From Crocinitomicaceae bacterium (lineage in GTDB: Bacteria; Bacteroidota; Bacteroidia; Flavobacteriales_D; Crocinitomicaceae): DNA of 64,000 nt. Below the pieces are notes generated by a model. It had not been told where the DNA came from. It made no database searches and saw only the letters and a list, made by a program, of their open reading frames with translations. The DNA is taken from the NCBI GenBank assembly GCA_024643545.1, contig JAHEMR010000005.1, positions 237,025 through 301,024 on the forward strand, in the 5' to 3' direction. A program made the translations under genes and the position numbers. Positions 21,901 through 29,400 of the stretch are shown here, in pieces (positions within the stretch are counted from its first letter, which is position 1; each line of letters opens with the position of its first letter).

Positions 21901-22008
21901 GACGGTATCACAACAGCAGTTGAGTTGAATGTCCCTGCCGGAATCTACTACCTCACGGTACAAAGTGGCGCCTTGTTCGAGAAGAAGAAGGTGTTTATAC
22001 AAGATTAA
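12979..22008 (+). CDS. Giant multidomain T9SS-secreted adhesin (type A CTD)
   Basis: About 3009 residues. The ATG at 12979 gives a standard Sec signal peptide (MSRFKLFRQ, then a hydrophobic core ending NGWGQ). The frame is open further upstream with ATGs at 12847, 12871 and 12880, which would add a 33-44 residue polar extension. Domains in order: a glycine-rich domain (residues ~51-250), Ig-like, a GEVED domain (~368-494, WVDWNNNFSFE then GECEDYTL), FN3-like, a putative-Ig/cadherin-like segment, PATR-like beta-helix, IPT/TIG (~1305-1385), many Ig/PKD-like domains, a MAM/jelly-roll-like domain near nt 19735-20180, then the LVSNPYMAYLDW module and the type A T9SS CTD shared with the upstream adhesin. 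It probably acts at the cell surface in adhesion; no catalytic residues are visible. Two terminators follow. Confidence 0.85.
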   Translation: MSRFKLFRQVTILSALICFVVNGWGQVTDTYSTAGTFTWTCPTGVTSVTIKAWGGGGGGGYATGNTSSAGGGGGGAFASSTVSVTPGTSYTVVVGAGGTAGLKSGPTAAGNGGNSSFNTTSVVASGGTASAGTTTALANTSGGAGGTIALCTGTTKFAGGTGGTGLNTGTGAGGGGGGAAASISANGANGSGINGGVGISPAGSGGSGISNSAGNSGLSYGGGGSGGNRNATSSNGSAGASGAILITYTLPACSGTPSPGNTLASVNPASGGSSTILSLQNATSGSGVTYQWQSSTNNSTWVDISGATSSTYSATPTAATYYRCNVTCSGNTGTSNSLLVNVIYCTPSATTTTYFITGVSTTSGLSNFTNTGSSYGLSSGYSDYSSTISCSQLAGSSINFSVALAGNASSSTYSYGVALWVDWNNNFSFETSERMYNSAAYIYSVSSSFVIPAGTAPGNYRMRVVADYNATSPSACSITSGTSGECEDYTLTVPANCTAPTSLAASAASTAQTSTTLAASFTSAASSPTGYIVIRTSSNSQPSPVNGTVYTVGINAIGYIEYVGTSAGSWNSSSLLPSTTYYYWVFSYNSTTCNAGPVYSSSSTNFAQSTTSCTGAALANLSYTTSTASYCLNTAIIGNTATLGTTSGVPTFSISPALPTGLSLSTSTGAISGTPTVAVALTNYTVTVDNGCTNTTATLNLATLALPTAPTSSAGSSAATYSFSANWSSASGATGYYLDVATDNAFTSFVSGFNNLNVGNVLTYSVTGLGSGTSYYYRLRSTNGTCSSTNSSTQTITTTALTSIATGNWNSGSTWIGGQVPTCSDNVTIQSTHNVTVNSSSNVSRNLTIASGGTLTVASGDLTVGCTLNNTPLTNNGTLTVTGGTLNVNGNVVCASTFNQSGGEINIDGNANGVAANSVLTGTNLLRINTNLLNLTGGRITIVDPHAGSSTSDYSIGYNTSSLNYACGSGHTTRFGNGVSTDAGGHTNGFYNYLWVGTGYLSLGNVEVDVLTGTNRFVKTTSTIGIMGNLTITSGDYQLSSTTYVAGNITNNGFLTATSTLNLGSWTNATGSATSNTQTIAGSGTFRNATTSSTASLTNLTINNTSSGGVTISTPLSISGTLTMTAGKINTTATNLLTLGSTTAAGTLAYTAGQIAGPFARTFAANRTATGTYDVSTLYPVGDGTNYLPIYIDPTTSASGATVMRGQVFNTNSGTAGTGVASTLSSKRWEALATVGSSNLTSSFIQMNDASIASGNIIAQSTSASGAYNTILPASTVGTGTIRTASAIAASNYSGYFTYAAPGPAITSFTPTSACPNAATTITITGTNLGSATSVTLNGEACTIVSNSPSQLVITTDATPQAGNIVVTTAANSATSATAVSLFTLPTVTATSDASNNTICSGSNITLNGGGASTYTWNNSVTNNVAFAPSSSTTYTVTGTDGNGCTNTASIAVTVNQIVSITTQPSSQAVLPNDNVIFSVSATGSGLAYQWQENTGSGWNAITNGGIYSGATTSTLTLTGVTSSNSGYQYQCVVSGTAPCLNVTSSSATLTISSTAISVQPVNQTICVTAGTASFSITTTGTTPTYQWQVSTNGGSSWTDILNENAATLALSGLLVSNSNNLYRCSLNSGSIYSNSALLTVNAASVAGTVSADQGICSNASATNITLSGNTGTIQWQVSSDNSSFADIANATASPLTAAQIGSLSATRYYRAVVTNGVCSAANSAAVTITVTTAPNAGTLSGTQAVCVGATTSFSSNGDTGGAWSSSNASNASINSSGTVTGVAAGSATMTYTVTGTGGCANATATRTVTVNANPTITSATASPSTICAGSSVSLSAAYGTNTIASSARTAPAAIANTTPSNYGLVFNVTTAFTLNSVDLFNGTTSSGTFTIQLQNSSGTALQTSASFTIPAGTGVIGTTVPYTASLGWSIPVGTGYRLLVTTGTASLVRELSLGGFPYSIGSVGSITNGYISGTSTTYYYLYNWNVTAFIDQSSSYNWSWNTSPTVATTTGTTTAVNNTSSAINQTYTVTATNASTGCSNTATTSAITINTVPSSPSANNTSICGPQNATCSVTGSSTVGNTFKWYTVSTGGTAISGQTGATLNAYLISSTTSLYVSEANANCESARVEVIQTVTNPPTVTASVSSATICAGASTTLSASSSNAGYTYSWNNSGGSGASVTVSPSASTTYTVTGTDASNGCIATSTVSVSVNPIPTNVTANASSTTICSGSSADLSATSTSNSAQITTTASENFDSGLPSGWAVVQNGSGNLWAQTTSTTYVSPYSGAGMLQYIYNSTNAANTYTISSGYSLNAGITYTINFYEITGSWNEKLKLTVGTAQTAAAQSTVIANYPGHQVTTWTLRTNTFTPTTNGVYYFGIYAYSASNQYIIGVDNFSITCPTPSTYSWTSTPSGFTSSAQNPTGISPTQNTTYTVTATNTAGCSASANVLITVNQPTLTWTGATSTDPTDPTNWNPVALPCPVADITVPGGLTNYPIYTSNLTISSGGSYTLQAGAQLTVNGTLTNNGTFTLQDGATFVQGTSGTSIAGTGTYNVQKALTDNSSTWSTTSGRFWYMGVPMVNVARSSYGAPDVNANRLWSYTESSKSYTELSDGTALLSAGTGYVHRRSTDGTLTFTATGANGLYGSNYTASGLTKTAGYTSGVNLVSNPYMAYLDWDAVYNASTNIDPTFYIRSNNVAGGDISALISYNGSTQNYTNTSSVTITNASQIRYIAPMQSVWVKVGTSGSTGTVNMNRTMLSHQTGNGLKSSTVFPTLARVNLVDGNRFDQLLVYMNSDMSNEVDLYDSEKLPVSGTVQLYTMASNKKLVMNGLKNNKKKVSVPLYLELPESKSYTLNLADYVLDNGLILLEDKQEGTMQDFTLLGSYTFYANSGLLQNRFVLHFILPDAEFTTQGPSNSWVGPETSYTEGGNVQITNDDRGNIQITVDQPEEQKVEGNVSVTDMNGKEVYRGQLDGITTAVELNVPAGIYYLTVQSGALFEKKKVFIQD
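13186..13203 (+). repeat. (GGC)6 trinucleotide tract in adhesin 2
   Basis: Six GGC codons followed by GCT, matching the tract at 6568-6585. It lies in the glycine-rich domain right after the signal peptide region and keeps frame whatever the copy number. Confidence 0.8.
20555..22008 (+). repeat. Direct repeat copy 2 (3' end of adhesin 2)
   Basis: Second copy of the 1.45-kb repeat at 11021-12471. It encodes the NNGTFT / FWYMGVPM / YVHRRSTDGTLTF / LVSNPYMAYLDW module and the T9SS sorting domain. The two copies differ by a few codon insertions in the middle and become almost identical towards the stop codon. Confidence 0.9.
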
Positions 22009-22029
22009 TAAACGAAACAATTTAGGAAT

Positions 22030-22059
22030 GATGGGATGTTCGTTCATCCCGTCTTTCTT
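22030..22059 (+). terminator. First terminator after adhesin 2
   Basis: GATGGGATG (22030-22038) pairs with CATCCCGTC (22045-22053; one G-U pair) around the loop TTCGTT, followed by TTTCTT. It stands 22 nt after the stop codon of the giant adhesin. Confidence 0.6.
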
Positions 22060-22084
22060 GAACGATTTAATGACAAAATGATAG

Positions 22085-22124
22085 ATTGCCTAAGTATGAG
22101 TTCATGCTTAGGCAATTTTGTTTT
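22085..22124 (+). terminator. Second, strong intrinsic terminator
   Basis: ATTGCCTAAG (22085-22094) and CTTAGGCAAT (22107-22116) form a perfect 10-bp stem that can extend inwards by several more pairs, followed by TTTGTTTT. This is the clearest terminator in the window. From 22125 to the next gene at 22298 I see only AT-rich sequence and a 10-bp palindrome (TTCAATTGAA, 22210-22219). Confidence 0.8.
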
Positions 22125-22297
22125 AGAGGTCTTTCTAGCATGTAATGGGACAGACTTGCAATGTCACTTCCCTTAAAAGCACTATCCCAGAATTTGCTTA
22201 ATACTTTAGTTCAATTGAATTAAATCCAATACTTTCGTTAATGTGCCTTGTCAATAGAAAGGATTTGTGTCCAATTGTCATCATAGAAAATGCTCCA

Positions 22298-23077
22298 TTA
22301 GAAAGAAACGATGCCGCCAATGACAGCCGAGCTCACGAAAAGTTTGTTGTAAACATTGCCAGCTTCGCTACCTACGCCTGAAAAGAAGCGGTAACCGAGT
22401 TTTAATGAAAGTTTAGGATTAACCGTATAATTTAATCCTGTTAAGTAATCGATGGCCCCACCGGTTTTATCGATGTAAAAGACATCTCCGTCAACGAGCA
22501 AACCAAGTTTTTTTGTGAAGGAATAATTCAAATAGGTATTCACTAAGGGAACAACGCCACGGTTAAAGTTTCTTTCATATTGACCCCCTTGATTCAATGA
22601 GAATTCTGCATCACGCAAATTCAAGGTTAAACCAAGTCCAAATTTGAATTTTAAGCTGTGAGCGATCAAGTAACGGTAAGTTAATCGGTAACCGCTAAAC
22701 TTATAGAAACCTTCAACCGGGGAACCCGGTGTGTATAATTTACTATTGAAAATAACGGTATCTTGAAAAGTTCCAACGCATCGGTATTGCAAAGGTGCAG
22801 CGAGAAAACTTATGAAGTGTCTCTGATCTTTACCAAACGAATAGCTTGCACGCAATCGTAGAAGTGGTTTTATGGGATTGTCAAATGCTTTAGGAAAAGA
22901 AAAAAGGGTGCCGTCCAAACCGTTCAATTCGCTCCAACTATTTTTCCAGGAACTGCTCACGTCGTTTTTATTGACAAAAACACCTCCTGTTTCAAGGTCC
23001 ACGGAAATTTGAGCTGTTGTTTCTAATGATAACGTACTCAAAAACAAAGCAACAAGGATAATTGGTAGATTCTTCAT
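22298..23077 (-). CDS. Secreted protein, probable small outer-membrane beta-barrel
   Basis: A 259-residue protein with a clear signal peptide (MKNLPIILVALFLSTLS, cleavage likely after TTAQ). The rest alternates hydrophobic and polar residues with many aromatics (YRLTYRYLIAHSLKFKFGLG, LSLKLGYRFFSG) and ends with a hydrophobic strand closing in phenylalanine (GGIVSF). This is the usual look of an 8- to 10-stranded Bacteroidota outer-membrane barrel, whose C-terminal Phe helps BAM recognition. I recognise no specific family or function. The ATG at 23077 directly precedes the signal peptide. It converges with the giant adhesin gene, and the terminators at 22030-22124 lie between them. The pterin dehydratase gene is 59 nt upstream on the same strand and may share a transcript. 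Confidence 0.7.
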   Translation of the reverse strand: MKNLPIILVALFLSTLSLETTAQISVDLETGGVFVNKNDVSSSWKNSWSELNGLDGTLFSFPKAFDNPIKPLLRLRASYSFGKDQRHFISFLAAPLQYRCVGTFQDTVIFNSKLYTPGSPVEGFYKFSGYRLTYRYLIAHSLKFKFGLGLTLNLRDAEFSLNQGGQYERNFNRGVVPLVNTYLNYSFTKKLGLLVDGDVFYIDKTGGAIDYLTGLNYTVNPKLSLKLGYRFFSGVGSEAGNVYNKLFVSSAVIGGIVSF

Positions 23078-23136
23078 GATTTTAGAAACAAGATTTTTTC
23101 AAAATTGTTTCATCCCAAAATGGAGTGCGCTCCAAT

Positions 23137-23391
23137 CTATTGAATAGATCCTTTGTCAAATAGGAAATCCAACGCTTTAGCTAGCTCGCAATCTTTTTGT
23201 GTGATGGTATTCCCTTCATCGTGCGTCGTTAAACGCACATGTACTTTGTTGTATGTGTTGGTCCATGTTGGATGATGGTTGCACTGCTCTATTTCAGCAC
23301 TTGCCTTTAACATCCATTGAATCGCTTCCATAAATGAGCCAAAAACAAATGTTTTCTGTAATTCGTTGTTGATTTCTGTCCAGTTGTTCAT
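23137..23391 (-). CDS. phhB: 4a-hydroxytetrahydrobiopterin dehydratase (PCD/DCoH family)
   Basis: An 84-residue protein of the pterin-4a-carbinolamine dehydratase family, which dehydrates 4a-hydroxytetrahydropterin formed by aromatic amino acid hydroxylases so that the cofactor can be recycled. The family signature is visible: a helix ending EIEQCNHHPTW (catalytic-pocket His-His-Pro at residues 39-41), then NTYNKVHVRLTTHDEGN and a final helix DCELAKALDF. At 84 residues it is slightly shorter than the usual 90-105, missing part of the N-terminus, but all core elements are present. No aromatic hydroxylase gene is nearby, so its physiological partner is not visible here. The ATG at 23391 is the only sensible start. 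Confidence 0.88.
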   Translation of the reverse strand: MNNWTEINNELQKTFVFGSFMEAIQWMLKASAEIEQCNHHPTWTNTYNKVHVRLTTHDEGNTITQKDCELAKALDFLFDKGSIQ

Positions 23392-23503
23392 GGAGTAAAA
23401 GTACGTAATTTCGATTCATGGGTATTCTTGACAAAAGCAACCAAAAAATCAATAATAAACTTAAAAAAACACCTGATAAAAAATAAAGCTAACGTTCACA
23501 TGA

Positions 23504-23650
23504 AATCAAACAACTTTGACCAATTTGATTTTTAAATACAACGATTTAAAACGGGTTGCGTTCATCGATTGTGAAGCAGACCACCTGACGTATGAACTGC
23601 TAAAACACGGTAAAGCGGACTTAACAGGTATTAAGTTGATAACAGCTTAA
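23504..23650 (+). pseudogene. Possible gene remnant without start codon
   Basis: The 265-bp stretch between the pterin dehydratase and the next gene contains an open frame on the plus strand that reads like real protein (FKYNDLKRVAFIDCEA, then TYELLKHGKADLTGIK, stop TAA at 23648-23650). It has no ATG or GTG and only about 48 codons. It could be the decayed end of a lost gene or chance. I do not recognise the family. Confidence 0.2.
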
Positions 23651-23656
23651 AGGCCC

Positions 23657-25162
23657 TTATTCAAACTTGATTTTGTTGACAAAAAGCACGTTACGCTTGC
23701 GTTTCACATCCTCGTCTTTGGTGTTTTTGATGCGCTGTACACCATAGGATAAAAAGTAATTATCGTACCAGTAATAAATTTCAGAAGCACCATATCGTAC
23801 CTTGTCATTTTCCATTGATCCGTTAATTTGTGCGGATGTTTTATCTGAAACCATCCCGCCATTGAAGTCAAATTCCTTTCCGTAGATGTAATTTCCATCT
23901 GCAAATACAAGTTTAATTGATTTTTGTGTTTGACCAGCAACACGGATGAAGCGTTTTACATAAAAAGGTTTTGTGAATGGGTACATCTTGAAACATTGGC
24001 TCCATAACAATTCTCCTGCCTTATTGAATTTCGCGATGAGTGCATGCGTGTACTGATAGCCATCAAAAACTTGAACGGTAGTTGTCGTTGGTTTACCATT
24101 GACATAAGTGGTACGGGTCTCCGTACGATAAGTCGGGTAATACGCTTCTCCGAGAAATAAGTAATCATCTCCACAAGGGATGATGTCGTGAATCGCCATA
24201 TTATAAGAAATCGCCAATTCCTTTCCACGGTCAGCCATGCGTTCCTTTTTCTTTTCTATGCGCGCTTGTGTGCGCTCCGGTAAATAAGAAAGGAAATTTT
24301 CTAAGTCGATGTAATTATAAAAGTTTGCAGCTTGCAATTCACCATCAACTGTTGTTGTCATGTACAGTCCCGTACTTGAGGATCCATTACCCGTAGAATA
24401 CGTACCAGAGATTAAAATATCTTTTTCATCCAAGGCTGCTACGGTTGTTGACTTTAATTTCTTATCGATTTCCTCATTCAGTGGTGTTGAATTCACGAAG
24501 TTTCCGGAAATGTCGTACTGGTTCAAATACCATTTGATCACTTTTCGAGAGACATATCCACAGATGGAAACATAAAATGATTGTGATTTCTCAATATATT
24601 GTACGTTGCTAATACCTAATTTTTTCGGGTTAATTCCTTCCATAGTTAGGTCACTTTTATTTACTGATCCCGATGCCAACTCAAGGTTTATAAGTGACCA
24701 TTTTCTTTTATAGTAACCAGCAAACAATGCGTGACCATTGGCTATTTCAAAAAATTGAACACTAATAGAATGTTCTAAATCACCATCTATTTGAGTCATT
24801 TCGCCTGTTTTTATGTTGTATTGTAAGATAGAGTACTTCCCAAATCGGTTCATGATTAATTTAAAAAGCACATCTCCTTCAATGAAACTTTTCGTTTCAA
24901 CGAATCCTTTTGGCCAAGAAAAGATGTATTCATCGATGAATGCTAAATCCGTTGAGTAGCGCTGAAAACGGTATTCAACAGCCCCATCCACAGGCTTATC
25001 GGATTGACTTGTCATGACAAAACCATTGACGCCAAATTCATAGACTTTTTCACTGTTATAGCCGTCCTTCAACTCGATTTCGATGCGGTTTTCAGTTGTT
25101 TTAATTTGAGCCATTACTGAAACAGCACTAAGGAGTGAGATAAATAAGATGATTGATTTCAT
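23657..25162 (-). CDS. Secreted protein of unknown function, beta-propeller-like
   Basis: A 501-residue protein with a signal peptide (MKSIILFISLLSAVSVMAQ). The mature part consists of repeated short beta-strand blocks with recurring phrases such as KYSILQYNIKTGEM, GHALFAGYYKRKWSLINLEL, VIKWYLNQYDISGNF, DYLFLGEAYYPTYR and HALIAKFNKAGELLWSQCF. These resemble blades of a PQQ/Kelch-like beta-propeller reporting values, with a charged helix in the middle (ARIEKKKERMADRGKE). There is no T9SS C-terminal domain and no catalytic motif. It is probably periplasmic or attached to the outer membrane. It lies alone on the minus strand, divergent from dxr with a 129-bp spacer. I do not recognise a named family; homologues of this kind are usually annotated hypothetical in Bacteroidota. 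Confidence 0.7.
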   Translation of the reverse strand: MKSIILFISLLSAVSVMAQIKTTENRIEIELKDGYNSEKVYEFGVNGFVMTSQSDKPVDGAVEYRFQRYSTDLAFIDEYIFSWPKGFVETKSFIEGDVLFKLIMNRFGKYSILQYNIKTGEMTQIDGDLEHSISVQFFEIANGHALFAGYYKRKWSLINLELASGSVNKSDLTMEGINPKKLGISNVQYIEKSQSFYVSICGYVSRKVIKWYLNQYDISGNFVNSTPLNEEIDKKLKSTTVAALDEKDILISGTYSTGNGSSSTGLYMTTTVDGELQAANFYNYIDLENFLSYLPERTQARIEKKKERMADRGKELAISYNMAIHDIIPCGDDYLFLGEAYYPTYRTETRTTYVNGKPTTTTVQVFDGYQYTHALIAKFNKAGELLWSQCFKMYPFTKPFYVKRFIRVAGQTQKSIKLVFADGNYIYGKEFDFNGGMVSDKTSAQINGSMENDKVRYGASEIYYWYDNYFLSYGVQRIKNTKDEDVKRKRNVLFVNKIKFE

Positions 25163-25291
25163 AGAAATTCTTAATAATTAGGAATCTAAGTTACAGAATA
25201 TTTGACAAATTTTACGGTATTCATTTGTGTATTTAACCTTTAGTGTGGAGTTGCCTCAACTTCTTCCCCTTGAAAATGTTATTTTTGTTAC

Positions 25292-26455
25292 ATGAATTCG
25301 AAAAAAGGCATCGCCATACTAGGATCCACTGGATCCATCGGAACCCAAGCGCTTGAAGTACTGGAATCCTATCCAGATTATTTTGACCTTCAAGTTTTAA
25401 CGGCTGGCAAAAATGCCGACTTGTTAATCGAACAAGCATTAAAATACCATCCCAATTCTGTGGTCATTGGTGACGAAACACTTTATCAAAAGGTAAAAGA
25501 TGCCTTGTGGAGTGAAGACATTCATGTCTATGCTGGCGAACAAGCATTGTGTCAAGTGGTAGAATCGAACGAGGTTCATACTGTGCTTACTGCACTTGTA
25601 GGTTACGCCGGACTCAAACCAACGATTCATGCGATTGAAGCTGGAAAAACGATTGCCCTTGCAAACAAGGAAACATTGGTTGTGGCTGGTGAACTCATCA
25701 CGAAATTAGCAAAAGAAAAAGGCGTGAATATTTATCCGGTTGATTCGGAACATTCCGCTATTTTTCAATGTTTGGTAGGTGAATTTCAGAATCCCATTGA
25801 AAAAATATACTTGACAGCTTCCGGTGGTCCTTTCCGTGGATTTACCTACGAGCAATTGAAGTCCGTAAGCTTGGCGCAAGCCTTAAAACATCCGAATTGG
25901 TCGATGGGCGCGAAAATCACCATCGATTCCGCTAGTTTGATGAATAAAGGACTCGAAGTCATTGAAGCGAAATGGTTGTTTGGGTTGAACACGGATCAAA
26001 TAGATGTGATCGTTCATCCACAGTCGATTGTACACAGTTTGGTGCAGTTCGAAGATGGAAGCATGAAAGCCCAAATGGGACTTCCAGATATGAAACTACC
26101 GATTCAATATGCACTCACTTTCCCACAGCGACTCCCAACAAATTTCCCGCGTTTCAATTTCATGGATTACCCACAATTGACGTTCGAAGCGCCGGATAGA
26201 AAGGTTTTCAAAAACTTAGATTTAGCCTTTCGGGTAATGGACATGCATGGAACAGCAGCTTGTTCCCTAAATGCCGCGAATGAAATCGCCGTGGATGCCT
26301 TTCTTAACGAAAAAATCAGTTTTCTAGAAATCGCTGAAATCAATCAGGCTGTGGTGGAATCTGCTACTAACGTTTTGACTCCAAGCTACGAACAATATGT
26401 TCAAGCGGATGAAGTAGCGCGTGAGAAAGCACGAGAATTTATTGGAAAAGTGTAA
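25292..26455 (+). CDS. dxr: 1-deoxy-D-xylulose 5-phosphate reductoisomerase
   Basis: Dxr (IspC) rearranges and reduces 1-deoxy-D-xylulose 5-phosphate to 2-C-methyl-D-erythritol 4-phosphate with NADPH, the committed step of the MEP isoprenoid pathway. The protein has 387 residues, normal for the family. Visible landmarks: the NADPH-binding GSTGSIG (residues 11-17), ALANKETLVVAG, the metal-binding DSEHSAIFQ (~151-159), ASGGPFRG, the flexible-loop HPNWSMGAKITIDSASLMNKG, and EVIEAKWLF with the last metal-ligand glutamates. The ATG at 25292 places the Rossmann motif at the usual distance. It is isolated: divergent from the gene upstream, and its stop codon is directly adjacent to the stop codon of the convergent gene downstream (no spacer). 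Confidence 0.98.
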   Translation: MNSKKGIAILGSTGSIGTQALEVLESYPDYFDLQVLTAGKNADLLIEQALKYHPNSVVIGDETLYQKVKDALWSEDIHVYAGEQALCQVVESNEVHTVLTALVGYAGLKPTIHAIEAGKTIALANKETLVVAGELITKLAKEKGVNIYPVDSEHSAIFQCLVGEFQNPIEKIYLTASGGPFRGFTYEQLKSVSLAQALKHPNWSMGAKITIDSASLMNKGLEVIEAKWLFGLNTDQIDVIVHPQSIVHSLVQFEDGSMKAQMGLPDMKLPIQYALTFPQRLPTNFPRFNFMDYPQLTFEAPDRKVFKNLDLAFRVMDMHGTAACSLNAANEIAVDAFLNEKISFLEIAEINQAVVESATNVLTPSYEQYVQADEVAREKAREFIGKV

Positions 26456-29400
26456 TTAAAAGAAGGCACGCAACTCCATCGATCCATTGTGGATGGTTCT
26501 GGAACTTCCTGTGTCTCGTCCACTATATTGAAGCGTCATCTGTAGGTTTTTTGCCAACGTGCGCTGGTAGCTGATGGTCCACGTGAAGTTACTTCCTGGC
26601 TTCAAAGATTCTAAGAGTTCATAGCCGATCGCTGATTGTACAGAACCGGTATAATCCAATTGAATCCATTTAAATTCTCCCTGGAATCCCCCTTTTTCGG
26701 TTTGATTTTGTTTCCAAGTGAGTCCAAGTTCTTTTAATATGCAAGCTTCTCCCCCGTAAACAACATCATTTTGTTTTGATGACATTCTTCCCGTTAAGGC
26801 ATACCGTGAATTTGTGGATCCTTGGTAAATGAGGGTTTGTTTTACTTCCAGGTAGCTGTATGCATAATTTCTTCCGTTGGTGTAATCCACTAAACTGGAC
26901 TTATTTCCACTTTTAGCACTCGATTCTATTGAAAACGTTGGAAGAATATTCCATCGGAGCAATACTTCTTGACTTTTTTGACTGCGTGCATCTTGTCCGT
27001 TGGACAATAAATTCTTGGTGTCGTTTTGTTGCACTTGGTATTCTGCCGTAAAGATTTTCCCCATTCGATTGAAGAAAAGCGAATTGTTCATGCTGATGGA
27101 TGAACTCAATAAACTGGTGTTTGCGATGTCATTGAAAAATGGATTAAACGCACTTTCCAAGTTAAACGCATCGACTTTTCGTTGCATGCGCAAGCGCGCT
27201 TGATCGGAGAACTTCGCGACTACTTTTTTCCAATTTGTTTGCTCGTTCCAAATGCGTTCTGGTCGCCAAAAAACGCTTTGATTGTATTCGTTTGAAAAGG
27301 TATTCGCATACTCATTGCTTGGAATGAATACCCTAATGTAACTTGCTTGGTCGATGTATTGAGCAATTTCAAATTCATTTAAATCTTTGATTCCGTCGTT
27401 ATTGTAGTCAATCCAGGTGTAAAGTCCTTGTCCGTCATTGACTTTCAAGTATTGAAATTGCCTTTTTTGCTGCAATCCGGATCCAACTTCATAGAAGGTA
27501 TTCACCGTTAATGCATTGTTGAAAAACCGTCCTTCGTAGTCGATTCTTCCCACTAGTGAATTTTCAGGTGTTTGAGGGAGCAATACGGAATCGATTATTT
27601 GGAGTGAACGGTATGCGCTTAAGATGGTTAGCCGTTGATTCTTAAGTTGGTTCCAACTTAGCTCGGCTCCTGCGGTTTTTGCTTTTGCCGCATTTCTGAG
27701 TTGAAGTGAATCGCTGCGTTGGTCGATTCGTTCGCGGTAATAGAGTTTATATTGATAGGAATTTGTATCCGCATTGGAAACATAAAATTGGTAATCAAAA
27801 AACTGGTAACTCATGGGATTCATGAATGATTTGTCGCGAAAAACATTGCGCTCGTGATCGTCTTTATACCCAAGTTTTAGTCTCCCTAAATTCTTACTGA
27901 TATCCAAGCGATGGCGAATAAATGAATTCGTGTCATTGTTAAGCGCAGTAACAGCGGTCAGTGCACTGGCATCCCATGTAGCTTGCCAACTTCTTTCAGT
28001 CCATTTGCCTTCGGTTAAGATACGCGAACCATTAAATTCCTTTCCAATCGCGAAATTCTGAGCAGCCAAGGACATTCCTCCTTTTTTCTTGTCAGATAGA
28101 GTTACTCCGGTATTTACGCTTCGTTGAAAGCCATTCAGTTGCTTATTTCGGGTGTTCCAATCCCGATCAAATTCCACTTTCCGGTATTGTTCAATGGGAC
28201 TAAAATGACGACTTAAATACTCGAATTCTAAGAAAGTTTCCACGGATAATTCTTGGTATTGGTCCTTTTTCATGGGAATTTTCTGAACGAGTTTGGATCG
28301 ATTCGAAAATCCTTGGTCATCTTCTGATCCGATGCGTGAAAAGGTATTCAGGTCGTTAGTGGTCAAAGCCATTTCGGACTCAATCCGCATGTTCGATTTT
28401 ACGTTGACGTTAAATCCACTCGAAATCATTTGTTTTCGCTTTGGTGTAATCACACTTCGATTTTGGGAATAGTCTCCTTGTGGAACACCTGAAACAGGCG
28501 CAATCCATTTATACACTTTGCCCAAAGCGTTGTAGGAATCCAGTACATAATCTCCTTTGTTTAAGCCAACATATTGAAAGGAAACACGGTAATGAGCAAG
28601 TGCTGGATCCACGCTAAACACCAGAACGGAATCAAACGTTAAGGAATCCTTTAATTGATACAACAATTGATTTTCGCTGTATCCAACCGAATCGATGCTG
28701 TTTATCATTGCTTGGGATAAATCATCTCCAATTTGGGATAGTTCATACTTTTGAGCGCTGCTTAATTCCTGTTGTAAGGATTGATTTTTCGCATCTTGTT
28801 CGCTATATGCATTGAACCAAATTTGCCCTTTTTTCAGGTCAACTCGTGTTGCACTTTGCAGCAAGGACCGCGCATAGTTTTGATCGGAATATTGAAATTC
28901 TGCGACAATTCGAATGTCCTTTGTGATTAAATGCCGTGAAGTAAAAATCAGTTCGGATGTATTGTAATCGATGGTATAATCAAACTCTTGTCCACGCGTG
29001 AGCAATTTCCCGTCGATGTAAATGCGTTCCGTTCCAGAAAGTATGGTGATGAACGGTTCGTTTTCTGCACCACGTAAGCGATATGGACCTTGATTGGCCT
29101 CAATTCCTTGTATGATTTGACGATTGAATTTTCCCTTGGAAAGGGCGATGCTATTTTGGGTGAACCATTTCTCTCCTTTGCTTGATTTCCCTTGAAATTC
29201 TGAGCTGATTCCTTGTCCGCGTTTTTTGTAGTTCATGAAATAACCCGTCGGTTTGGAAAGCCAGAAGTCCCCCGTGATTAATTTAAATTGATCGTTAGCT
29301 ATTTGGATAAACACTTGATCAAATTCTTGTAGTTTGTTGGTGTTTCCGTCCGCTTGAATGGGAATATTCGCATCAGAAATGGACGCAGTTAGCTTCAAAT

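Noticed and set aside
25280..25287. TATTTTTG as promoter for dxr
   Set aside because: It matches TAnnTTTG, but transcription would begin inside the start codon region (ATG at 25292), which does not fit a normal leader.
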